A DNA stretch of 49,211 bases from Chloroflexaceae bacterium (GCA_028282325.1 JANQID010000047.1:1-49211); one strand, 5' to 3'; shown: positions 15,960 to 24,141, counted from the first letter of the stretch. The notes: generated from the letters alone by a model not told the origin. Numbers and translations are program-made.

Positions 15960-18496
15960 ACGTGCCGCAACCCCACATACTTATGCTCCTGGAAAATGCT
16001 GCCTACCCCGCCGATGGCCGGGTGCGCCGTGAAGCGCAAACCCTGATCCGTGCCGGGTATCGGGTCACTGTTATCTGCCGATCGGCTCGCACTCGGAAAC
16101 AACTGGCCAGCGAGATGATCGAAGGTGTGCGGGTTCTTCGCTATCCTTACCCACCGCAAGTCGTCGCCGCCCTGGGGTATGTCGGTGAGTATAGCTACGC
16201 AATGGCTGCAACACTGCTATTGTCAATGTTTGTCCTCTTCAACGATGATTTCGACGCCATCCATGCCCACAATCCGCCTGACACCTTTGTTCTCATCGCT
16301 TTGCTGTATAAGCTGATCGGGAAGCGTTTTGTCTTTGACCATCACGATCTCGCTCCGGAAATGTATCTGGCTCGATTCAACAGCGAAAAGAAGAACCTCA
16401 TCTATCGCATACTCGTGTTCTTTGAAAGATTATCCGCTCGTATTGCCGATCACGTCATCGTCACTAACAGGTCGTCGAGAACGATAGCTATCGAACGCTC
16501 AGGCGTCCCAAGTGAGCGCATCTCGATCGTGCGTAATGGCCCCGATATGCGGCTCATGCATCCAGAAGAGGTCGATCGCAACAAACACCCACCTGATGAG
16601 TGCATCATTATGTATATTGGGGTGATTAACCCACAAGATGGTGTCGACTATTTGCTGCAAGCAATCCGCTATCTCGTGTTCGAAATCGGGCGTACCAATC
16701 TAGCCTGTGTAGTTGTTGGCTCAGGCGATGCGCTACGGAAGCTGAAACAAATGGCTGCGGACATGGATCTGAGCGACTATGTCACCTTCACCGGGTGGGT
16801 CGCCTCCAAGGAGGTTCCCTCTTACCTGTGGCGCTCCGATATCTGTGTGGCGCCTGAACCGTCAAATCCCTACAACGATCGCTCCACGGTGATCAAGCTC
16901 ATGGAATACATGGCGGCGGGCAAGCCCATCGTCGCTTTCGATCTGCCGGAGCATCGCTATACAGCACAGGAAGCTGCTCTGTATGCCCAACCGAATGATG
17001 AGCGCGATTTCGCCCGGAAGATTGCGTTCTTGATGGATCATCCCAATCAGGGTGAAGCAATGGGGCGCATTGGGCGCGAACGTGTCGCCAATCAACTCGC
17101 ATGGAGCCACCAGGAGCAGGCCTTGCTCGATGCGTATCAAGCTGTGCAGAGTCGGGCGAACCGCGAAAAACTCAAACCTCTGCGAGCCGTTGCGCAAAAG
17201 GTGCGGGGGCTCACCTACTGGCTTCAGAAACGCAATCCTCGCTATATTGCCCTACGCTTGCAGGTGCTGTTTAAGCGCTATGGCTTCTTGTCTGGCAAAG
17301 CGGAGCGTCGTACGCGTGACTGTGTTCGACTGCTGGCCCATCATGCGTGTTCGCCGACGTTTCCGACCCCTGGGCGCGTTGTTGAGCAACACTCCGCGTT
17401 TTTCCGTGAGTTGCAGGATCAGGGGTCCGAACTGTCCGTTCATGGGTATGATCACGTCGATTTCAATGGTCTGGGGGTAGCAGAGGCGACCAACCAGTTC
17501 CAACGGGCAATTGAGGCCTACCGGCACGGTGGGATTGCCGGTCACGGATTTCGTTGCCCTTACCTAAGCTATGGCGACAGCGCACGCCTGGCCGTACAGA
17601 GTTTGGGGTTTCGCTATAGCAGCAACAAGGCCATCTGGTGGGACGTAGCTCCAGAGCAATCGGTTCAGCAGGCCACGGCCGTCTTCGATCAATTAAAGCA
17701 GTTCTACAGCGCCGAGACGGCGGCAGATGCTGTGTCGATACCGACGCTCTGTAACGGATTGGTCGAGATTCCGGTTTCGCTGCCGGATGATCTACAGTTG
17801 TATGACGGGCTACAATTAGGGCCACAGGGCCTTGTTGAGGCGTGGCTGAAGCTGTTGAACCAGACCTACCAGCGCGGCGAGATGTTTGTCTTGTTGTTTC
17901 ATCCCGAAGCGTTCTATCAATGCGCTCCGGCGTTTGAGGCAATCTTGAGCGAAGCACGCAGGATCGAGCCGGCTGTCTGGGTCGCGCGTCTGTGCGATAT
18001 TGCTGACTGGTGGTGGGAGAAGTCACGCTTCACCATTGACGTGTTGGACAATTCCGATGGGTTGCAGGTGGTATTCAACTGTTCCGAGCGAGCAACCATC
18101 CTGACCCGCAACCTTGAACTGGATGCGCCGACTAGCGCGTGGGATGACGTATACCAGACGTTGGATAGCCGAACCCTTCGGATCAGTGCTGACGTACACC
18201 CGTTTATCGGAATTGCCCCCGACGTGGGTCAACCCAAGCTTCATTTTTTGCGTGAACAGGGATACATTGTGAAGACCGGCGCCGATGCACAACGGTGCGG
18301 CATCTATCTCGACCGTGCCCTCGTCGATCGGCTATCGACAGATGTCCAACTCATCAAACACATCGAGTCTGCAACTGCTCCAATGGTGCGCTTCTGGCGC
18401 TGGCCGAATGCGTACCGCAGTGTATTGAGTATCACCGGCGATCTGGACGCCTTGAGCCTGCTCGACTACGCTGGTCGGTTGTTGCCTGGTCGCTAA
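15956..18496 (+). CDS. Family 4 glycosyltransferase fused to a NodB-like polysaccharide deacetylase domain
   Basis: An 846-residue two-domain protein. Residues 1 to about 400 are a GT4 glycosyltransferase: LENAAYPADGRVRREAQTL, AIHAHNPPDTF, VRNGPDMRLMHP, VGSGDALRKLKQ and STVIKLMEYMAAGKPIVAFD. From about 410 a polysaccharide deacetylase-like part follows: ELSVHGYDHVDF has the HxxxH metal pair and GHGFRCPYLSYG the RxPY motif. The usual TFDDG motif is missing ahead of these. Instead SITGDLDALSLLD at the extreme C-terminus has two acidic residues that may complete the site, as in a circularly permuted domain. No signal peptide or membrane helix is seen, so any deacetylation would be cytoplasmic, on the lipid-linked intermediate. 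The GTG start overlaps the upstream stop. Confidence 0.85.
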   Translation: MNVPQPHILMLLENAAYPADGRVRREAQTLIRAGYRVTVICRSARTRKQLASEMIEGVRVLRYPYPPQVVAALGYVGEYSYAMAATLLLSMFVLFNDDFDAIHAHNPPDTFVLIALLYKLIGKRFVFDHHDLAPEMYLARFNSEKKNLIYRILVFFERLSARIADHVIVTNRSSRTIAIERSGVPSERISIVRNGPDMRLMHPEEVDRNKHPPDECIIMYIGVINPQDGVDYLLQAIRYLVFEIGRTNLACVVVGSGDALRKLKQMAADMDLSDYVTFTGWVASKEVPSYLWRSDICVAPEPSNPYNDRSTVIKLMEYMAAGKPIVAFDLPEHRYTAQEAALYAQPNDERDFARKIAFLMDHPNQGEAMGRIGRERVANQLAWSHQEQALLDAYQAVQSRANREKLKPLRAVAQKVRGLTYWLQKRNPRYIALRLQVLFKRYGFLSGKAERRTRDCVRLLAHHACSPTFPTPGRVVEQHSAFFRELQDQGSELSVHGYDHVDFNGLGVAEATNQFQRAIEAYRHGGIAGHGFRCPYLSYGDSARLAVQSLGFRYSSNKAIWWDVAPEQSVQQATAVFDQLKQFYSAETAADAVSIPTLCNGLVEIPVSLPDDLQLYDGLQLGPQGLVEAWLKLLNQTYQRGEMFVLLFHPEAFYQCAPAFEAILSEARRIEPAVWVARLCDIADWWWEKSRFTIDVLDNSDGLQVVFNCSERATILTRNLELDAPTSAWDDVYQTLDSRTLRISADVHPFIGIAPDVGQPKLHFLREQGYIVKTGADAQRCGIYLDRALVDRLSTDVQLIKHIESATAPMVRFWRWPNAYRSVLSITGDLDALSLLDYAGRLLPGR

Positions 18497-18528
18497 GGAT
18501 CATATCATTAGAATAAGGAGTGCGGAAC

Positions 18529-19581
18529 GTGAAGCCGTTCGCTATCGTTCAAGATGTTGACCACGCTCTCTGGAATAGTTTCGTCGCGGAACATCCGAAA
18601 GGATGCATATTCCATACTCCGTATATGGTGGAGGTCTTCAGGGCAACCCGGCGACACGAACCGCTGTCGCTCATAGCCCTGGACGCGAAGGGAGAAATCC
18701 TCGCGTTGCTCGTAGCGGTGCGCGTTCAAACACTGCCAGACCCGCTCGGCAGCATCTCCTCACGTTCAATCTGGTATGCCGAGCCGATCTGCCGTGAAGA
18801 CGCCATGGGGATAGAGGCTCTGACCGCCTTGATCAGACTGCATGACAAGAAGATGCGACATCAGGCACTCTTCACCGAGATCCGTCCAATCTGGAACAAT
18901 GGTGTAGAACGATCGGCCCTGGAACGTTGTGGCTATACATACATGGAGTACCTAAACTTCGTGACTGACCTGAGCCAGCCCGCTGATCAGCTTTGGAATA
19001 ACATGATCAAGTCGGTCAGAGCCGATATTCGGCGCAGCAAGAAACGCGGGTTGCAGATCAAGGAGATGACATCGCCGGAAGGTGTGGATCTGCTGTACCA
19101 TTTCTGCAGTCTGAGCTATGATCGTTCAAAAGTACCCCTGGCCGATATAAGCCTTTTCTATGCAGCTCTCGATATTTTACAACCCCACGATATGCTCAAG
19201 ATCTTCGTTGCCTATTATGAAGACAAACCGATTGCCGCCGATGTGATGCTGGTATACAAACAGATGGTCTTTGCCTGGTATGGAGGTCTTGAGCGGATCA
19301 AGGCAGCGTTTCCGGTTGAATGCCTGACCTGGCATGAGATCGAATGGGGCCACCAGAATGGCTACACCCATTACGATTTCGGTGGTGCAGGGTGGCCAGA
19401 TGAACCGTACGGTGTGCGCGATTTCAAGGCCAAGTTCCGCGGTGAGCTTGTGAACTATGGACGCTATCGCAAAGTGTTCGCGCCACGCAAGCTTGCACTG
19501 GCAACACGAGCATATGAGTTGCGCCAGTCCATCATGGAACGATACCGGGCCGCCCGATCCGCTCAGGTGAGCAGTACATAA
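18529..19581 (+). CDS. FemAB-like / GNAT-fold aminoacyl- or acyltransferase
   Basis: A 350-residue protein with a tandem GNAT layout like FemABX and the BioF2-like acetyltransferase family. The N-terminal part has WNSFVAEHPKGCIFHTPYM; the centre has LWNNMIKSVRADIRRSKKRG and FCSLSYDRSKVPLAD. The C-terminal GNAT part has KPIAADVMLVYKQMVFAWYGG, then HEIEWGHQNGYTHYDFGGAG and DFKAKFRGELV. Fem proteins move amino acids from aminoacyl-tRNA to lipid II; relatives in exopolysaccharide loci transfer acyl or aminoacyl groups. GTG at 18529 was chosen because AAGGAG ends 8 bases upstream; GTG at 18520 overlaps that site. It follows the glycosyltransferase-deacetylase gene by about 30 bases. Confidence 0.82.
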   Translation: MKPFAIVQDVDHALWNSFVAEHPKGCIFHTPYMVEVFRATRRHEPLSLIALDAKGEILALLVAVRVQTLPDPLGSISSRSIWYAEPICREDAMGIEALTALIRLHDKKMRHQALFTEIRPIWNNGVERSALERCGYTYMEYLNFVTDLSQPADQLWNNMIKSVRADIRRSKKRGLQIKEMTSPEGVDLLYHFCSLSYDRSKVPLADISLFYAALDILQPHDMLKIFVAYYEDKPIAADVMLVYKQMVFAWYGGLERIKAAFPVECLTWHEIEWGHQNGYTHYDFGGAGWPDEPYGVRDFKAKFRGELVNYGRYRKVFAPRKLALATRAYELRQSIMERYRAARSAQVSST

Positions 19582-19613
19582 CACCATTCTCCGTATTCAC
19601 GGAACATCAATAT

Positions 19614-20222
19614 ATGAGCAACATATTTATTCACCCAACCGCCCTTGTCGAAACAGAGCAAATCGGACCAGGAACACGGGTATGGGCTATGGCCCATATC
19701 ATGAAAGACGCCACGATCGGCGCAAACTGTAACATCGGCGACCACTGTTTCGTTGAGGCAGGTGCGTTGATCGGCAACGATGTGACGGTGAAGAACAGCA
19801 ACATGATCTGGGAGGGAGTCACCATTGCGGACGGCGCATTTATAGGGCCCCATGTGTTCTTCACTAACGACCGCTTCCCTCGTTCGCCACGCTATGCGCG
19901 GGTCAATCGACGCTACAGCGATCGCGAGTGGCTTGTGCCGACATACATTGGTGAAGGTGCGTCGCTTGGCGCCGGTGCAGTTCTGCTCGCCGGCATCAGC
20001 GTTGGCGCATTTGCAATGGTTGGCGCCGGTGCAGTCGTAACGCGCGATGTGCCGGATCACGCGCTCGTCATTGGCAATCCGGCACACCTGCACGGCTGGG
20101 TTTGCTATTGCGGTCTTCCATTGCACTTCGAAGCAAGTCGTGCGACATGCGCCACGTGCAATCTGATGTTTCAGCAAACAAACAACAGCATCCACCGTTC
20201 CGGTACCACCACGATCAGTTGA
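19614..20222 (+). CDS. Left-handed beta-helix N-acetyltransferase, WbpD/WlbB-like
   Basis: A 202-residue hexapeptide-repeat acyltransferase. Repeats such as IGPGTRVWAMAHI, IGANCNIGDHCFVEAG, IGNDVTVKNSN and IGEGASLGAGAVLLAGISVG build the beta-helix. WEGVTIADGAFIGPHVFFTN with DRFPRSPRY is the WbpD/WlbB signature. Those enzymes acetylate the 3-amino group of UDP-2-acetamido-3-amino-glucuronate with acetyl-CoA, the step after the WbpB and WbpE reactions whose likely genes open this locus. The C-terminus carries VCYCGLPL and CATC, two Cys pairs that may bind zinc. It is the last recognisable exopolysaccharide gene in the run. Confidence 0.87.
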   Translation: MSNIFIHPTALVETEQIGPGTRVWAMAHIMKDATIGANCNIGDHCFVEAGALIGNDVTVKNSNMIWEGVTIADGAFIGPHVFFTNDRFPRSPRYARVNRRYSDREWLVPTYIGEGASLGAGAVLLAGISVGAFAMVGAGAVVTRDVPDHALVIGNPAHLHGWVCYCGLPLHFEASRATCATCNLMFQQTNNSIHRSGTTTIS

Positions 20223-20356
20223 GCGCCCCCCTCTGGTTGAGCACTGAAACATATATGGCTGAGATTGCCGTCGCTCTGCCATAGCGGGACAGGCCAAGAT
20301 CCCGCCGGGAGCGCGACGCCGATTGCCAGACGCACCGCACAACGCCCCCTGCAACA

Positions 20357-20398
20357 TGGTACAATATGCGTACCCGATTTCATATCTTGCTAGAGGAG
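20357..20398 (+). promoter_or_regulatory. Extended -10 promoter and ribosome site of the DUF6544-like gene
   Basis: TGG-TACAAT at 20357-20365 is a TGN-extended -10 element without a good -35. The start of transcription would be about 20372. GAGGAG at 20393-20398 sits 8 bases before the ATG at 20407 and decides that start over the longer in-frame reading from 20323. Confidence 0.5.
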
Positions 20399-20406
20399 TA
20401 CCAGAT

Positions 20407-21258
20407 ATGCGGCGTATAGGCATTCTTGTCGTTCTTGCTCTGCCGATTGCCATCCGGGTCGCCTTGCTCTTTGGCGTGAAACGTTGGCAAGCCGAAACGC
20501 GCAACTTGCATACGCGCATGCGAGCCGGCCGCGTCCAGATCACCCTGACGACGTATGATCCGCATACACTGGAAACGCTGCCGCCGCCGGTTCAGCGTTA
20601 CTTCCGCACGGTGTTGCCGGAAGGCCAACCGTTAATCGCAACGGTCGGCGTGGAACACACCGGCGCCTTCAATGTGAGCGAAACCGATGAGCAGTGGAAA
20701 CCATTCACCTCGACCCAGCGCGTCCTCATTCAGCGACCAGGATTTGTCTGGGATGCGCGCATTCGTATAGCACCGGCAACGACTATGTACGTCCACGATG
20801 CATACGCTGCGGGCGAGGGCATTCTGACAGCGAATCTGCTAGGGCTCTTAACTGTGATGGATCAACCGAGCACGCCGGAACTGGCGCAGGGGGAATTGCT
20901 GCGCTTTTTCGCCGAAGCAGCCTGGTACCCCACCGCGCTGTTGCCCGGTCATAGCATAGTCTGGGAAGCTATTGACGACGCTCATGCCCAGGCGACACTG
21001 ACCGACGGAACCAACAAGGTCAAGCTTACCTTTGCATTTGATGATCAGGGGCTTATCAGTTCGGTGCGCACCGATGAGCGTTATCGCCTGGTTGACGGAA
21101 AACTTTTTGCGACGCCCTGGCAGGTCCGGTTTGGGAACTACGAGCGGCGCGATGGTATGCTGATACCGCTTGAGGGCGAAGTGGAATGGCTGTTGCCGGA
21201 AGGCGCGCGACCCTATTGGCGCGGGCGTATCCAACGCATCACCTACGAATACGCCTGA
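20407..21258 (+). CDS. DUF6544/DUF6920-like protein with N-terminal membrane helix
   Basis: A 283-residue protein with an N-terminal hydrophobic helix (IGILVVLALPIAIRVALLFG), then a region starting LPPPVQRYFRTVLPEGQP. That phrase and the downstream FVWDARIRIAPATTMYVHDAY and LLPGHSIVWEAIDD match what is known of the DUF6544 family. Such proteins have no established function; a lipid- or ligand-binding beta barrel exposed outside the membrane is a guess. It has its own promoter, so it is probably outside the exopolysaccharide transcription unit. Confidence 0.75.
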   Translation: MRRIGILVVLALPIAIRVALLFGVKRWQAETRNLHTRMRAGRVQITLTTYDPHTLETLPPPVQRYFRTVLPEGQPLIATVGVEHTGAFNVSETDEQWKPFTSTQRVLIQRPGFVWDARIRIAPATTMYVHDAYAAGEGILTANLLGLLTVMDQPSTPELAQGELLRFFAEAAWYPTALLPGHSIVWEAIDDAHAQATLTDGTNKVKLTFAFDDQGLISSVRTDERYRLVDGKLFATPWQVRFGNYERRDGMLIPLEGEVEWLLPEGARPYWRGRIQRITYEYA

Positions 21259-21420
21259 TAGAACGATCGCCTAGAAACTGGACGCTCTCTGGAGTGCGGG
21301 AGTATGCCCCCCACACTTCCGACATTATGACTGCCGTACTGCATCAATACTCCCAATCGACGGAGAAAGACATTCAATCTTCAGAGTTCCGCGTGAAACG
21401 CCGCCCTCCGTTCGGAAAGG

Positions 21421-22029
21421 ATGCACGCTATAATGATCGCCTGGATCAACTTCGCAGTTCTGGTGTTCGCCTCGTTGTTCTTTCTCTACTTCTACGTGCT
21501 TTCGGTCAGCCCGGCTGCCCGCGAACGGCTGATCGGCCCGGCGGCTTATCAAGCCTGCGCTCGTGATCGCCTGATCGCCGGCGGATTCGAGTTCATAACC
21601 GTGTTCAACTACGTCGCCTACTTTTTCTTCCCGCTTAACACGCCCCTGCCGCAGACCTTCCCCTGGCCATGGTGGGTCTCGGCGTTGCTCGCGGTCGCTC
21701 TGGGCGTCCCCACCGTCTACCTCATGGTACTGGGCATGCGTCACGCTGGTGAGGAGACGATGCGCCCCAAAAAGGAGCACCGCCTGTATTCCGGCATCTA
21801 CGAGAAGATTCGCCACCCGCAAGCCGCCGGCGAAGTTTGGGGCTGGCTGGTGATCGCGCTCTTCCTGCATTCGCCCTTCCTGGCAATCTACTCGCTGGTC
21901 TACTTTCCCATCTTCCTGATTATGAGCTGGGCCGAAGAGCACGACCTGATCCTGCGCTACGGCGAGTCGTACGCCCGCTACCACCGACGTACCGGCGCCT
22001 TCTTCCCCCATTTCCGGATGGAGAACTAG
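21421..22029 (+). CDS. Membrane methyltransferase, isoprenylcysteine carboxyl methyltransferase (ICMT/PEMT) family
   Basis: A 202-residue protein with four or five membrane helices. The C-terminal signature of the ICMT/phospholipid methyltransferase group is clear: LYSGIYEKIRHPQAAGE, then EEHDLILRYGESYARYHRRT. These enzymes use S-adenosylmethionine to methylate lipid or prenyl substrates at the membrane. The substrate here is unknown, since bacteria lack prenylated CaaX proteins. GGAAAGG lies just upstream; the ATG at 21433 (MIAWIN) is spaced better from it than the ATG at 21421, so the true protein may be four residues shorter. Confidence 0.8.
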   Translation: MHAIMIAWINFAVLVFASLFFLYFYVLSVSPAARERLIGPAAYQACARDRLIAGGFEFITVFNYVAYFFFPLNTPLPQTFPWPWWVSALLAVALGVPTVYLMVLGMRHAGEETMRPKKEHRLYSGIYEKIRHPQAAGEVWGWLVIALFLHSPFLAIYSLVYFPIFLIMSWAEEHDLILRYGESYARYHRRTGAFFPHFRMEN

Positions 22030-22031
22030 GC

Positions 22032-22154
22032 ATGCATACACAATCGCTTTCGCTAAACCGTTGGCTGCGAACGGCGGCGATCATCCAGTTGTTCTACAGG
22101 ACGCAATCCGAGCTGATGGCTTTCGGTTCGGCGCGCTCGCGAGGATTACGATGA
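22032..22154 (+). CDS. Small ORF, 40 residues, possible gene remnant
   Basis: This frame runs from an ATG three bases after the methyltransferase stop and ends in an ATGA overlap with the next gene. It reads MHTQSLSLNRWLRTAAIIQL and continues to ARSRGLR. The start resembles the N-terminus of a small membrane protein whose remainder has been lost. The ATGA overlap would couple its translation to the next gene. No good ribosome site is seen, and the frame may be chance. Confidence 0.3.
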   Translation: MHTQSLSLNRWLRTAAIIQLFYRTQSELMAFGSARSRGLR

Positions 22155-22672
22155 ACAAATCCTGTGTACCGTATCCCCGAAAGGCACTGTACCTTTCGTT
22201 GACGATTCCGATGCTGGTGATGTATGTGGCTATCGCTGCACTCCTCTGGCAGATCAGTCCAATCGCTTTCACGATCTACTGCGGACTGTTCGTCATCGTC
22301 GCCTTCGCCCAGAGCTATGTCTGCGTCTACTGGAAGTGCCCCTATGTGGGCAAATTCGGCCCCTGCGTCGGCGGTTTCTGCCTCCCATCGAGCCAGCTCG
22401 CGCGGTTGTTCGCGCATACCCGCAAATCGAAACGCGCTTACGACACCGCCATCAATCTGGCCTTTGCGAGCTTCCTGGGGATTATCGTTCTGCCGATGTA
22501 CTTTCTCTATCTGCTGAGCCTGTCGGCGCTCCTGGGTTATCTCGCGATTGTGCTGGCGTATGCAGCCGGATTTCTCTGGATGATCTGCCCGGTCTGCGCC
22601 ACGCGCCACGTGTGTCCGGGCGGGCAGACGGCAATGAAGCTACACTCGCTGGTCACCGGCAAATTGAGGTGA
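22151..22672 (+). CDS. Cys-rich integral membrane protein, function unknown
   Basis: A 173-residue protein with four hydrophobic segments, among them ALYLSLTIPMLVMYVAIAAL, IVAFAQSYVCVYWKCPYVG and FLGIIVLPMYFLYLLSLSA. Cysteines cluster in CVYWKCPYVGKFGPCVGGFC after the second helix and in CPVCATRHVC near the C-terminus. Two Cys clusters on one face suggest metal or Fe-S binding, or a redox role. I do not recognise the family. The start at 22151 follows GCGAGG; the longer frame from 22061 has no such site. Confidence 0.65.
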   Translation: MNKSCVPYPRKALYLSLTIPMLVMYVAIAALLWQISPIAFTIYCGLFVIVAFAQSYVCVYWKCPYVGKFGPCVGGFCLPSSQLARLFAHTRKSKRAYDTAINLAFASFLGIIVLPMYFLYLLSLSALLGYLAIVLAYAAGFLWMICPVCATRHVCPGGQTAMKLHSLVTGKLR

Positions 22673-22812
22673 TCGTTCAATGCATGCATTCTGTACGCTG
22701 CCTTTACCCGCAGGCAAAACCTGTGGTATGGTATATGTGGCGCATCACTACTCCCCCTAACAAACCCGACGCCGGATATTGGATAATCGGAACGCCATAT
22801 ATCTACTGAGAT

Positions 22813-23073
22813 ATGCCCAGCCCGCCGATCCTGCTCCTGATACTGATCATCAGCATGGTAGTCGCGCGCCGTCGCGTTCGTCGCTTCGTTCAACAACTCT
22901 GGAACGACATCTGGAAATTGCTAGCGTTGTCTCTGAGCGCGCTTGCCGTAACCGCGATGTGGCTGAACAGCCTCGGCTTTCACCCGACATCACTGGTCGG
23001 TTCGATTCCGATCACGCTGGTGATGGGAATTATCGGCGCTGTCTTGCTGCGTTGGGGCGAAACGCGCCATTGA
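22813..23073 (+). CDS. Small membrane protein, 86 residues
   Basis: MPSPPILLLILIISMVVARR opens with a membrane helix followed by a basic stretch (RRRVRRFVQQ). Two more hydrophobic segments follow: LLALSLSALAVTAMWL and LVGSIPITLVMGIIGAVLL. The arginine-rich stop-transfer pattern and composition suggest a real protein. Family unknown. No strong ribosome site precedes it. It sits 140 bases after the Cys-rich membrane protein and before the promoter of the radical SAM gene. Confidence 0.5.
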   Translation: MPSPPILLLILIISMVVARRRVRRFVQQLWNDIWKLLALSLSALAVTAMWLNSLGFHPTSLVGSIPITLVMGIIGAVLLRWGETRH

Positions 23074-23123
23074 TCGCGGTCGCCAGATATAGGCGTCTGG
23101 GTGTACGCTCACCGCAGATGCAA

Positions 23124-23132
23124 TGGTATAAT
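23124..23132 (+). promoter_or_regulatory. Extended -10 promoter of the radical SAM gene
   Basis: TGG-TATAAT is a perfect TGN-extended -10. Six bases separate it from an ATG at 23139, so transcription would begin at or within a base of that start codon. A second start, GTG at 23166, has AGGAG (23154-23158) 7 bases upstream. Leaderless and leadered initiation are therefore both possible. Confidence 0.6.
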
Positions 23133-23138
23133 GGAAAG

Positions 23139-24113
23139 ATGGATGCAATACACAGGAGCCGCTCGGTGACCGAACTGGCGACATATCCGTCCTATGTTGA
23201 ACTCTATGCAAGCGGTGAACTTGAACGGCGCGTCGAAGAAGCGCATCAGAGGCTTGCCGATTGCACGCTCTGCCCGGTTGTGTGCCAAGCAAACCGCCTT
23301 GACGGCGAAGTCGGGGTTTGCGGCGGAGGCCGACTGGCATCGCTGGCATCCTACGGCACGCACTTTGGCGAGGAGCATATCTTACGCGGCTGGAGAGGAT
23401 CGGGCGCCGTCTTTTTCGCCGGCTGCAATATGCATTGCGTCTATTGCCAGAACGCCGATATCAGCCAGGATCGCCAGAGCGCGGAAGTCACGCCCGATAT
23501 GTTGGCCGCAGTCTTTCTCGATCTGCAACAGCAAGGCTGCCACAACCTCAACCTGGTAACTCCCAGCCACGTCATCCCCCAGATCCTCGAGGCATTGCTA
23601 CTCGCAGCAGCGCAAGGGTTGCGTCTGCCGATTGTATACAACTCTTCCGCCTACGACGCACTTCCGGCCCTGCGCCTGCTCGACGGCATCGTGGATATTT
23701 ATATGCCCGACCTCAAATACGCCGATTCTACCATTGCACTACGCTACTCCGGCATCAACGCCTACTGGGAAGTCGCCCGCCGCGCCGTGGCCGAGATGCA
23801 TCGCCAGGTTGGCGACCTGCGTATCGAGGGCGGCATTGCCCGGCGCGGGCTGTTGATTCGACACCTGGTTTTGCCGAACGATCTCGCCGGAACCGCAGCA
23901 GTGATGCAATGGATCGCGACGCTATCTCTGGATTCGTGGGTAAATCTGATGGATCAATACCGGCCGGCTTTTTACGCCAATCGCTTCCCCAAATTACAGC
24001 GTCCGATCACCGGCCAGGAGTATGCCAAAGCTATACAATCAGCCCGAGCGGCCGGCGTTCACCGCGGAATCCCCTTTGAGAGACCCCGACTAACGAACGA
24101 TTTCATCGGCTGA
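23139..24113 (+). CDS. Radical SAM protein of the PflX type (COG1313)
   Basis: A 324-residue radical SAM protein (315 if GTG at 23166 is used). The N-terminal CTLCPVVCQANRLDGEVGVC supplies a Cys cluster typical of COG1313. GCNMHCVYCQN is the CxxxCxxC motif that holds the SAM-binding 4Fe-4S cluster. NLVTPSHVIPQILEAL and YMPDLKYADSTIALRYSG are also family hallmarks. The proteins resemble pyruvate formate-lyase activating enzymes, but no PFL gene is near and the real substrate of PflX-type proteins is unsettled. The frame stays open upstream to 22779, but that part overlaps the small membrane gene. Confidence 0.85.
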   Translation: MDAIHRSRSVTELATYPSYVELYASGELERRVEEAHQRLADCTLCPVVCQANRLDGEVGVCGGGRLASLASYGTHFGEEHILRGWRGSGAVFFAGCNMHCVYCQNADISQDRQSAEVTPDMLAAVFLDLQQQGCHNLNLVTPSHVIPQILEALLLAAAQGLRLPIVYNSSAYDALPALRLLDGIVDIYMPDLKYADSTIALRYSGINAYWEVARRAVAEMHRQVGDLRIEGGIARRGLLIRHLVLPNDLAGTAAVMQWIATLSLDSWVNLMDQYRPAFYANRFPKLQRPITGQEYAKAIQSARAAGVHRGIPFERPRLTNDFIG

Positions 24114-24126
24114 ACCCAAACTGTTC

Positions 24127-24141
24127 CGGTCTTAAAGACCG
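24127..24141. terminator. Short hairpin between convergent genes
   Basis: CGGTCT and AGACCG form a perfect six-base stem with a TAA loop, 13 bases after the radical SAM stop and just before the end of the minus-strand gene. A modest T run (gtttt) follows on the plus strand. It may be a weak terminator for either gene. Confidence 0.4.

Noticed and set aside
22779-23138. N-terminal extension of the radical SAM protein by 120 residues.
   Set aside because: It overlaps the small membrane protein gene in another frame and lies upstream of the apparent promoter.
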